64,000 bases of DNA from Embiotoca jacksoni (lineage: Eukaryota > Chordata > Actinopteri > Embiotocidae), in NCBI GenBank assembly GCA_022577435.1, contig JAKOON010000027.1:6134800-6198799 (forward strand), read 5' to 3'. Of this stretch, positions 1-12,647 are shown in pieces; the first letter of the stretch is position 1; each line of letters opens with the position of its first letter. The position numbers and the translations under genes are program-made. Below the pieces are notes generated by a model. The model had not been told where the DNA came from. It did not search any database and saw nothing but the letters and a program-made list of their open reading frames with translations.

Positions 1-16
1 CTCTTTTCATGATTAC

Positions 17-193
17 CTTCTCGTAGTTGGCAAAACCTCCCATGACAGCTGGGTCCACAATCCCATTCAGCAGCATGGAGAGGGGGTTGATGGGAAGGTT
101 GGAATCATTGAGATGCCTCTGCACCATGCTGCTAATCTTCTCATTGGTCAGCTGCATTGTTTCCATGGCGTTTTCCAGCGGACTGATCTCCTC
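17..193 (-). CDS. dock1: DOCK1 exon r, DHR-2 catalytic centre
   Basis: This 177-nt exon holds 59 codons, phase 0 to 0, and is the last in the window. It reads EEISPLENAMETMQLTNEKI and continues to NPLSMLLNGIVDPAVMGGFA, then NYEK. The acceptor is tgctgcacag and the donor gtaatcat. The ISP triplet is the site whose alanine replacement abolishes Rac activation in DOCK180. The GIVDPAV segment corresponds to the nucleotide-sensor helix of DHR-2 (both established knowledge). An acceptor 3 nt further in, dropping one Glu, is possible. Confidence 0.95.
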
Positions 194-3100
194 CTGTGCA
201 GCACAGGAAGGGAAGGTGTCATCAGATACACTCAATAGTTAGTCACCTGTTTCAGCATTTATACACATACATCACTACTGTCTCTGGGATCCCAACAATC
301 AAGTGGAAGCATTTTGTGTTCACCAACATGGGGAAAGGTTATTAGAAGATGGGCTGAGGTACCCTTAACTACACACATAAATCATGCGGGATAGCGAAGC
401 AATGAATCATTTTCCACGCTGCCCACACGTAAACCTGCAACTGTCAAATGAAGATGGATAGCGTGTTGATGTGGGGTAATTTCATTTCCCATGTCAACAA
501 AATATGATTGGCAATTCTGAGAAAATATTAATAAAATACTGAGAAATGCTGCCATTAATTATACTACTGAGTGAAAGCAAATATCAACTGAACCCGTGTA
601 ACTCCACAAGGACAATCTCATTACTGGGAAGGCTGAAAAAAAAAGAAAGGAAATCACCACCCTGTATTAGGAGTTTATAAGAAACGGCGGATTGTGGAGA
701 AAATATCAGATTTAGAGCCTCAGCCAAAAACACATAAACATGTTGTGCCAGGGAGACAAATCTCCAATCTGCGCCGGTGTGTCTCGGGCCAACTTGATAA
801 AAAGAATTGTCAGATGGAGGGATTAGGCCTGCTGATTCTCGGCCCAGTCATTAAGCATTAAATAGAGAGTTTGACCTCAGGGACCTGGCCTCTCTCTGGC
901 TCATCTGGAGGGCAAGCTGCTCCTGACAGTATGTTCCAACCCAGCCTGAAGGAAGAGGTGTCTGCTCTGAATTAGTGCAATGATGGAGAGTAACACTCCA
1001 CTAGATGGACTCGGGAGTTGTTTTGCTTGTCGGGGTGTCATGTCTTTGTGTTTTAGCAACCAGAGGGACGGTGGTGGTGCGTGGGCGTCATGAGGTGCTA
1101 TCTGACGAGTATGAACGCAGAGGGAGCAGGCTGAGAGAAGTGGCCCTTTCCGAGGCTTTTCAGCAGCAAAGACGTGAACACCACCAATCAAAGTGACAAA
1201 TAAAGAGTAATTGAATGTGGAACACTTAAGCCAAGCCAATCACGCTAAGTAGTGCATTTGTTGTGGGACAAACTAATGACACATTAAAAAGATGCAGCGG
1301 GGCGTCTTGGCTCTAAGTGAGACGGTTACCTGATATTGTGCTCTGACTTATATCCCCGTGCTCATCTCGCCACACTTAAACAAACAGCATCTCATCCCCA
1401 AATGGGGACACATGACCGGCATTTTAAATAGTCAAAACAACAGAGCTAAAAATAATGAAATTTTAATGCAATTTCAGTCAGATGGAGGGGTGAAGAAGTT
1501 AATTCCCTGCGCTACAGTGAACACTGAAGTCATTTGGTGCAGTCCGACCGTCCTCCTTTCAAAGAGTTTTCGATCCAAGTAATTCTACAGAAAACCCACA
1601 GTGAGGTCTGAACTGTCTTTTAGTTGCATTTGTGCCGTGAAGCTATTTTCAGTGGAAACAGAAGTGCTTGGTGGATCAATGTGGGCCATCTGGCAGAGAG
1701 AGAGACAGAACGTGCGCTGTCGTTAGTCCGGGGAGTGGCACGCCTGCGTCCACGCGGCTGTCTATACTGCTTAAGTGGACAAATCATATCGATTGCCTTT
1801 AAGCAAACCTGCAGATCCTCATCTGATTAGGAGGCCCCCTAACACACAGGCCCTTCATACTCACTGTGGACACTGACTTGACTTCAAACCAGCGCAGGAT
1901 GCCGGGAAGTTTGTATGCCGTCGAGTATGTCGTCCTCTCGATCCACATGTTCTGTCGACAAAAAAATGACAGACACAAAGTTGGAAAAGCTCAGGGACCA
2001 GTTCACGGTTAACATGGCAACTTAAACAGATCAATTTACAGCTGTTTTGTGGATTGAGCCGCATTGAAACGAGCTTTGAGACTGTTGTTGCATTAATGAG
2101 ATTAAGACGATGGTTGTTCACTCAAAGCCCATTTAAGGTCAGGGAGAAGGAAAGAGGCCCCTCTACCTCCGTGTCTGGATGGTATTACTCACAGATATAA
2201 TGGAAATAATATGGAATCTCTTGTAATAACATCACTCAGCTCCGATAATGACTAAATCTTAAGAAGAAAAACGTACACCACAGGGGAGGATGATTTCTCT
2301 TGCAAAATAAGTTTAACATTTACACTATTTTTTATGAGTGTGTCAAAAGAGAAAAATGATACGCTATTTTGAACAATCAAAGTAAAAGATGTCATGTTGT
2401 GTTCAGAGTGGAGTTGTACACTCTGGAGAGATGGCAAATTACAAAGATTGGTGTATATTGACATGTTTAATAGATGCGACAGACACAATATGTCTAATAA
2501 TAGATATCCATCATCTGTCTGTCAGAGTCCAATCACTGTGAGAACAGCACTGCTGAAGTGATGCCAAAGTAAACACACAGAAGAGAGCATGACTGGGGTT
2601 GGTTTGTCGTCTCTGTCATTTCTACCTGGATATTTACTGCTCACAAAAAATGATTCATTAAATATACTGAAAGTAAGGACGGGAATATTCACACAACCAT
2701 TATATTTAGTCTGGATGTTCTAGTTGGCAAACCCTTTTGCTGTGTTTTAGAATAAAACAAAATCCTCTTATTTGGTGTAAAATATTCTGTTTATGTAAAT
2801 GAGAATTGTGCAGTGCTATTGATTTACGGTGCAAAAAACCCAAATAAAAGTATGTTCAGAGCATAAATTCGAAACAATAATCCAGCATCGTCCTACAATA
2901 CATTACAAGGTTGCAGCAGTGATACAGAGACAAACAAGAAACCTGATCAAAACAGACCAAAATGAAAAGTCCTTTTCAGTTTTATTCCATTTGCTGCATG
3001 TCAGCATCAGAAGAAACTTATCTTACTAAATTTCCCCACTGTGAGATTAATAAAGTCTAAATCTAGTCTAAATCTAATCTAAACTGTTTGATCAGGCTCG

Positions 3101-6049
3101 GAGATCATTATGCTGCCTATTGTAATATACCCAACAAACTACCTTACTGACTGTATGTGTCAGTGGGGTATCTGTGAGTGTGTGTAAATGACACTCTATA
3201 TAATTAGAGTGGAGCATTATCACAGAAACTAGATGATTAAAAAGTTGTCCACAATTTAGTCAAGTTTGGCTTGAGTTAAGGCCTGGTGTGCATTTCTAAA
3301 ACCTTATAAAATACATACTAAAATGCTAAATGTAGCCCTCATGTTAATTTTGTGTCTCATGCTTACCAATAATACATACAACTTTTTAAAGTAAGATGGA
3401 TGAGCTAAGTAAAAAAAAAAAAGAAAAAGAGAGAGATATTACCGCAAACTCGTTGTCGGGGTCCTTCTCTCCCTTCCTCACCGGCCGGGAATACTGGAAT
3501 TTATGGACTTCATTTACTGTGTAGAAGCTGGGGAGGGAGAAAATCAGTACCTGAGTAAATTAAAACTGTTATGGGCAATCCGCAGCTTCATTCAAAGGTT
3601 GATTGCTTTGCTTCAGGTCAACCGCAGGACAGACCTCGTCCCAGGCTCGCTCTGTCAGGAGCTCTGGCATTTAGCATGTTGCTTTTAACTTACTGTCTGA
3701 AGTATGGCCTCATGTGCATATTTATATTTTGGGTCCTTCACATCACTGGCAGCTCGACACGTCAGACATGCAGATAAGCTGCAGCATACGTGACAGAGGG
3801 GATGACTGGCAGGGATGAACTTTGCCAAATCAGGTTAATAGACTTTTCACAGCAGGGGTATAATGTTGTTACATCGTGGCTGAGGGAACAGCTGTCTGGG
3901 CACATACATGGTCTCCGAAACTCAGACGCATTAGTTGCCGTTTTTCCATCTTTTCATCTGTGTCTCTTGCTGACACAAAGAGAGACAGATTCACAGTCTC
4001 CCGGGGAAATGAGTGCAGAGCTGCTATTATCATCACACACCATATTGCATTCCCCGTTCCTAAAACCCATACCATATGGTTCAAAAAGCTCGATTTGACT
4101 TCATTAGCAAATAATTGTAAATAAAATGAAATGAATCCGTGTCATTCCAAGGCCACTGCCCTTTTATAGTTAAAGTAACATCAATACGTGTGTGCAGATG
4201 GAATGCTACAACTTTTGAACTTTTTCCAGCACAGACTGTTGATGTTTTTGTAATAATCAGACCACAAAGCTTTTAAGAGATTCAAACTCCACATTAAAGC
4301 TGGACCTAGGTTTTGCTGGCACTTGGGCCTTTTATGTTGTACTGACAATTCAATATTTGTCCCTATTGCGTGAACTCATAAAGGGTAACACACTATTTAA
4401 TGAATATGATGAGACCCACTCCTAAATTAGCTGAGAAAGTGTGGCATTAAGTTAAGAAAAAAACAAACCCTCAAGCCTCTGAACTTCTGATCTAAAAAAA
4501 CAGATTAATAAAGCAGCTTTAAATCCGCTGTGCTCCCCCAATTAAGCCTTTTTACATGTCATTAGCTGGCGGGCTGGAGATGATGGAGAAGCGTGGTCTG
4601 GCAAAGCAAGGTCAGAATGAGCTGCGCTCTGCCTGCTGCTGTGACCCTTTGGCTCAAACAGCTCAGTCTCATTGCTATGCACCACTGATCTTTTTCACTG
4701 AATGGGAGAATAGATGAGAGAAAAGAGAGAGACGGGGACACGGAGAAACGCGTCTGAGAACAGCACTGTGAGAGTCGGAGAGAAAACAACAAAGCATTGG
4801 CAGAAAAGGAGAGATGGACGGTTGGTGTGGAACAATCCACTATCACTCTCTCAACATGACTGTCTAATCTAGGCCATTAACAGAGTTACATATTCCAATC
4901 AGACATAGTTAGCAAACAAGCCAACAGGCTGCTGAAGGGATCAATGCAGGCGGATGTGACCGATGCTGCAGGCTTGTGATAAGATCAGTGCCCAGGTATA
5001 TTTGCCTAAAGGCTTTTCCAAGTAAATGTCTTCTTTTAATTATGTCCATTGATGCGTTGGGTAGCATATCAAAGTGAATTTGCACAGCTGAGTGATGCAG
5101 CGCATGGCTGGCGTACAGATTGTGTACAAGTGGGAGTGCAGGGTGACCACTGTTTGCTGTGGCCCCGATGCTCGACACAAAGGTGTCAATGGTGTCGGAG
5201 AAACAATGTTGTTCTTGGCACGGTGACGAACAGCAGATGGCTGGCGAAAGTTAATAAGCACTAAAACGACAAGAAGGTCAACCAGTGTTTGTTCTACACA
5301 GACCCATATTTAAATGGAGACTTAATCACCTTCACCACAACGGTCCTCGGCACTCAACACAGAAATGCAAATGTAATTTTGACTCATCACAAGCTCTCCC
5401 AACTGTTTTTCACTGACCGGGGAAACTTAATTTGGGCATTGGCAGATTGAAATGCAGACTGTGCGACTTTGAGTAACACACCATGTAGCTGTGAAGAAGG
5501 GAATGTATTTGAAGTGGGCACCCCCAGATTACCTGACGATTTGTTCAGAGACGGGCTTGTTTTGAAACTTGGCAGGCAGGTCGAGGATGGGTTTGACTAT
5601 GAAACACTGGATGTCTTCAGCACAAACATCAAGGAAATAAATGAAAATGTGGCACTCACATCAAAGACATAGATTCACTCAGGACCTTATGATAATTCAG
5701 TAATGTCACTAATCAATCTTCATTAAAATCAATTTCTAAAATAGGATTTTGTTGTTTAACAGAATTCTGTAGTTCAAATCTTTTACTAAAGTTTCTGTGA
5801 AGCATTTGTATTATATAATACACAACTATGAATGGCGGTTAGTTGCATTTGACTTGAACTTCCTTATTTTATATGTAATTTGGAAATGTATTACTGCTAG
5901 AAAAATAGTAGTTAATAATGATATTAATACTAATACTGATTTGAAGCATGTTTTCTAGTCTTGCAGTTACTTTTTTTTTAGGATGCATCACCTCTGTGAA
6001 CAATAAATAAAATGTATGAAAAACAGCCTTATAATAAACTCTAACGAGT

Positions 6050-6113
<64 letters not shown>

Positions 6114-9100
6114 CATATATATATACATATAAATACAAATCCATAGTTTCAAAGTTTGTCAATGAGTCGTGCTGAGGATACACTGCCCAGAGGAAGACTT
6201 GATGTCCTCGCTGGGTGGTGTGGTCGTCTTCATCTTCTCCGCGTTCGGAAACTGTGTGAGGAGACGTGCTTCGAAATCCTCTCTGCGCTCGTACTCTTTC
6301 CCGCGGTAGATGAACATTTTGTTCTGAAGGACGAAGAAGAAAACAGGGAGTCCTTGAATATGTACGTGAAGACAGACACAGAATTTTCCCACATGATGTG
6401 CTCATACGGTACACTGTGCCTCTTTTATAAATATAGCAGCATTGAGCAGGCGACAGTACACATAGAGTGTCATATCAGACTTTACAAGAGGATTACATCT
6501 AGAAGCTAAACTTAATTCAAGGCTGGTAGTAAGAACAAACTTGGGACAGTGACAGAGCAGCAACATTAAAACTGGCTTTGATTTGTACATTTACTAAGCT
6601 TCATACTTTAGTTGGGTTAAAGTGTATTATCATAATCTCCATATTAAATACTTGGAAATGAACGTGATACAAAGTTCTTGGCACCGATTCAGTGATTAGT
6701 TCAAGGTGGGCCTTTGTTTTTATTAGATTTCTATTTTAGCAAACTGAAAAACACTTACAAACATTTTACTGACGGCTCTTTCACAAACGGCTGCTGCTGC
6801 TAACTATAGCTGCCAATGAAGCTGCCTTAAAAAAAAACTTGTGATGGTTCAGACACAGACATGTTGCTAATTTCTAAACGGTACGGTAACATCATGTCAG
6901 CCGAGGACTCCGTCACACCTTTTTCTCAAGTGGCGCATCCGATAGAAGGCTAAATATGCATTACTGGCTTCATTCATATGCTTAATAGACCTTATACTGT
7001 AAACATAGCTTGAAAGTCATGGTCACACCTGCGGAGAATAATTTAAATAAAGACCATCACTGCACAATAGCTCATACACAGCAAGCCCTAAGCACAGCAC
7101 ACATCTCAACTCCCCAATTAATTCAATGAATCACAGCAATGATATATACCTGTGGTCATTTTCAAATTTCCTTTTACAGATAAGTTAACAAAAGCTCATT
7201 GAGTCACCGCTTCCAACCACAGAAGAAGCTGCCTGAAAATACACTGTTGTAGTTTTCTTTCCGCTGGTGATGAACTGTTTTACATATATTTCTCTAAATC
7301 ATTTAAATCTGATCAAGCAAACATAATCTTTTTTCCAACACTGCACATTGTGTAGTTATTCAGAAGAGGACAGTAGATTCACTTTATTTTGTTGAGCATT
7401 CAGGTGACACATAGAGCCATCTCAATGTCATGATTCTCATTTTCATTACCCTCAAACTGGCTGGCCTGTTCTGGAAAAGAAAATCACTGTCATTGAGATG
7501 ATAATTTGTGCTAAAATTGTCTTTTCTTTCTTGGCTGGTGGGTAAAAAGACAATTTCAAAGAAGCAACAGTTCATATGACTGTAAAGTCATCAAGTTCAC
7601 AGAAAATGCATGTTTTCAGGATTTGTGCTCCTCAGACAAGCTTGCAGCAAGAAAGAAAAGTTTGTAACACACGGAGAGCGACTACAGGAAAACTTACAAT
7701 ATTTAATGTCGCACCCTAAAGGGAGTGACGGTTTACCAGGAAATATCTGTGGAAATTTCAGATCCACAGAAATGAAGGAAAAGGTCATGTTTTACTCCAA
7801 AACGAAAATAAATAAAGTGAGAGGAGTGCACAAGAGTGCTCCACAAACAATGTATGAGCTAGGGACGTTCCTTCATCTGCTTGAGTGTGTTCAGAGGAAC
7901 ATTTTGAATGATAGAACATGACAGCTCATATCTGAGTGTCTCAGAAAGTGGTGTCTTAGGATACATATTTCAAACCAACTTTCACACACCCTCAACGGCT
8001 CTTTAGGCTGAGCTGTCACGGAAACTCAATGCAGGGATTAAGTCAAGTTTAGGGATGATAGGAAGAGAAAGGAAAGAGGAGGATAAATGCGCCAACGGGA
8101 GGTAAACAGCTGTGGAGGAAATCTGTCGAGGAAATTCTGAGGAGACCTTTAACACATCGAAAAAGCTAAAAGCAACTGAGGATTCATTCATTAGAGGGCA
8201 AAGAAATACAATAGAAGCTTTCTGTCACTGTTAAAAGCCTTTTGACAAGGTATTATGACTTTTAATGTTGAAATGATCGCATAAGATAGATATTGTCTTT
8301 ACTTTGTTTGTTCAGCCACTAATAAAAAAAAAGTAAGACTTTCTAAAAGTAATTATTGAAGGAAACAAACAAAAAAAACACCACTTTAAAAAAAAAAATT
8401 AACTATACAAGTTTACTAGCTCTTTTTACAATTAGCAAGTACCCCAGCATCTAACTATATTAACAACTAATAAATCATAAGCATCTTAATTAAGCACTCT
8501 TGCGTAAAATCAATCTGTAAAGGGGGGGTCGATACAAAACGCCTTCATCAGTGTATTGATTTTTCCACATAACTGACTTCTCCCTACGGACACAGCGATG
8601 CTGCAACAGAAACAGCAGTATGGGCATGAACGATAACCATTTGAACTATATCTGTCTTAATTAGTAACTCTTACCTGAAGACTTTCTTATAAAGGTACTC
8701 ACACAGAAACCTTTTAACAAAATTACGAGGGGCTATCATGCCAGAGCCATTACACAGGACGACCTACTGGGACTCTATTAGGATGAAATGCTTTGTATCC
8801 GTTTGGCTGTATTTGTTATACTTAACTTGTAAAAGAAAATGCTGCTGGGGAATAATAAGGTAAAACTGAGTTGCAATATTTACATGGGGCTGAGTAATCA
8901 TGGCTGGCTTCTACACTACATTGCATCCAATGTAGCATAAGAAATGTTACAATTTAAAAAGATTAAACAATCAACAGGTAAATTAAATGCATATCCCTAT
9001 TGGCAAAGACAACCAGGCTTATAGCTGTCTTGGTTTATTTCAGGCCAAGGTCAAAATACTGCTAAAAGAATAGGAAAAAAAAAAAGAGGAAAAAAAAAAT

Positions 9101-12100
9101 AAAAATCAAAAGATGTCCTCAAAGGCTGTTTAAAGAGCCAGTTAGATTAGGCCAGTGCTGCTTGCCCTGTCTGTAATGGAGTTCCTGCACTGCCAGATGA
9201 AAGGGGTTAGAAGGGGCACATGAAGATCGGAGAAGAGCAAAAGACCCCGGTGAAATGGCTGTTCTTCATCACAGAACGAAAAGGGTATGATCGGGGATCA
9301 CCGTGCATGAAACTGGACCTTCACCTTATCTTATTCCGTGAGGACGTGACAGAAAGCTTCTATTGTATTTTTGTGTGATAAAAAAAGAAAGAAAAATAAT
9401 TCCCCCGTAAACAGAGAAACAACACCTTCAGAAATGTGCCGGATGACAGCCTTAAAAAAAAACCTGCAATAACAGGGAATACATTAAAAGCAAACAAATC
9501 AGCCTTTGCCGGCGTTGCTGTTTTTCTTTTTACAAGCAAAAAGCCTAACGTGTGACACAGCATTAGAAAAAACAAAAAGAAAAAATCAATTTGGTTTTGA
9601 ATAAAGAACTGATATCCGGACAGAAGAGGACGTCCTTCACAAAGTGAGATGAAAACGAGGTCTGACAGCCACACAGTCGCACCTCAGACAATGAATATGG
9701 CCGAGATATTAAATGCCTATTCAAAACGTACTTAATGTGATAAGCTGTGATCAGATTGGCACAAGGCCAGCCAGGACATTTGGAGAGGAAATACAGATCC
9801 GTTCAGGTTTAGTAGTCATACACCCACACCAGATATGGACGTAAATCATCAGTTTCACCAGCTAATGGTAGAAATCCACACGACTCTCTATGTACGGGGG
9901 CCGCCGCTTTCCAGAACATTTGAAGCTCCAACCACCGAAACAAGTGTAGCCTTGAATGTTTTGGGAGTATAACCCAGGATTCATTATCCAGCAAAACACT
10001 TTACGATGTGACCACATCACCTTATTTCACTTAGTATTGGCCACATGATTTATGTTGTGAAGGGACACTTTGTGATGCGGGCAGCACTCACGGTGTGGAG
10101 AAAATGGTGTTTCGCTAAAGTTCAGTTAATGGAATCAAAGTTAATGTTTGCCACGTGATCAGGCTTTTGATTGGACAAACGAGATTAGGTTTGTTCTTGT
10201 GGTCGTTCGTCAGGGATTTGAAGTTTTTAGAGCTATTGCATATCATTTGCAGATTTAGGAGAAAAGTTTGGGTAGATCAGCTGATGAGCAGACGGTTGCT
10301 TGTACAGTACACGCTAAGAAAGAGGGATTAACACTGAAGCGAAATGGATACACGATGAATGAGAGAGCGACATGGAATAAGATAGGGATAGGAAACGGAT
10401 GCATTTTTTTTGGAAAATATTGCTTTCACATCTTTTCTCAGCTCTCTGCACAACCCACTTTCTCACACCGAAGGAAATCCACTCAGCATATAGCTCCAGA
10501 TCTATACCCTAACCCATACATGGAACAGCTTCCTATGATTCAAAGTTCATTCTCTGTGAGTGAGTAAGTGAATGAAGAACAGAGCAGGTGGGACGTTGAA
10601 AAAAAGGGAGTCCCGCCACAACAACCGAATCCCGTGGGAGTACGATGTGTGAAGCACATATGTGTCGACGGCTGAGGCTGAGACTCAAGCCGGCGCTGGT
10701 AGACCTATTGATCATCTGTTTTTGACAAGTGGCTCCCCCACACTGGGCTATGAGCCATGCAAGGGGTTCTGAGACTACTGGGAAATGTATAGTAATGTGA
10801 GTACTCACACGGAGGAAGGAGGGGAACCCCACGCCGTAATAGCCGACAGCAAAGTAGTCTGGTTTGGGCCGGATGACCTTCACGATGTTCTCATAGAACT
10901 GAGCCTGCTTCCGCTGTTGGGAGATGCAATGGTAAATTTAAATAGCATTCAAAACATTGACACTTTTACTTTTATGTGATTCCTGTTGGTGATTTTGCTC
11001 AGAAATGTTAGTGACGCATATTTGTTTGATTCTGATGTTGTGACATACAGTATGACATCTATTTTATCGTGTTGCTGCCACTAAATATAATCGAAATGAT
11101 ACGTTCTTGCTTGAATAAAAGATTTAAAACAAATTCTAAACACATTGCAGTCTTCTTTCTCTCTTAAAAAAATAGGTTACTTGTTACACATCTATGACAG
11201 ATGAGTAGTGATTGTCCAAATAGTGGATTAACAGTTATAACAGTTATGATAGGACTTACCAAGGATGCACTAAGCTGCTCGAAGTCAAACATTTCATTCT
11301 CGTACTGTTCAGCCAGTTCCTTTCCCAAAATGATGGCCTCCTCCCACATCTATCAGGTATAAAGACAGTTAGAAAATGAATTAATAATCAAGATTCAAGC
11401 TGAGATAAAGCATTCATTTCCTGCCAGCTGAATAACAGAAAAGTATCTACCAGTCTCTCTCAGGCAACAGTATTTAATATAAGCCTTTTAAATAAATAAA
11501 GTTTTATCATTATGCAACTAAATAACTAAAACTCAGATGTCCTCCGCATTATCAGAAGAAAATGTATCATAATATCCTTTTCTCCTTGTGACTCATCCAG
11601 AGCAGTGGGGTGGTGTCATAGATAGATGCGAGCGACTCAAACATGTTGAAAGGCTTTTAAGTGGCTTCCTGACAGACTAGATGGGGCTGAACTGATACAG
11701 GCCAAGCTGAAGGTGGACCGAGTCCAGATTGCTACTCAGATCAGCCTGCCATCAGTGAGAGTGGTGGTGGCAACGCCATCTGGGACTGTTTTCAAGATGA
11801 CTCCTGTGACACTCCCAGAAAGTGTCCTCAGCTGAAACCCTGCTCTCTGGAGTGTTGAGGCATTCATCCATTATAACGCGTCCTGATCCCTTTTGGTGGG
11901 TTTTGTATGTGCGTGTTTATCCCAGGCTCTCTCGGATTGTTGTCTCCCCGGCCGTTTCTTGTTGAGTGACAGTTGGCTGGAGAACCAAGAGTGGTGGCTG
12001 CACCCCAACACTGACAACACATGCAAAGCCTTGGGACATCATCTCTGAGAAGCTCTGGCTGCTGTCCTGCAGATCCATTACAAGCTTAGACTTACAGGCT

Positions 12101-12581
12101 CAAACACAATATTTCTTTTTTGGAAAAAAATATGAAGAACGGAGAAGAAAAGCAGAGTAAGCAGGTCCAGGTCCAACTGGAACATTTGCTCAGTCTCAGG
12201 TGGCAAAGATTACATTCAAGTATGTCACTGACATGGTATGAGGGGGAAAAAAAGAGAGAAAAAGGCCAGTGGGAGAGAAAAGCTTTTTTTAAAATTTTTT
12301 TTTAATAAAATGTAAGGTTATAAAAGGTACAACACAAGAGAGCTACATTAAAGCTTGTGTGGTCTGAAACGTGGCTTCATCCGTAAGAGTATCGGCTAAA
12401 GGAAAAGGAGTCTCAATAATCCCCATTCTGCAGAAAAGGCATAAAAACTTCCATTCAGCGGCTTGCGTTCAATACCTGCCGTCTCTGGCAGGAAGAGGTA
12501 TTTAACAGAGATGACAGTATCTAAAAATAGCATCTCCGGAGTCCAGGATTCATCATGATTATGACCACACCATGCATGTGT

Positions 12582-12647
<66 letters not shown>

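Noticed and set aside
5869..6414. 181-codon minus open frame with a YIYIYI stretch
   Set aside because: It reads through the (TA)n microsatellite and, in a different frame, across DOCK1 exon n. No protein homology.
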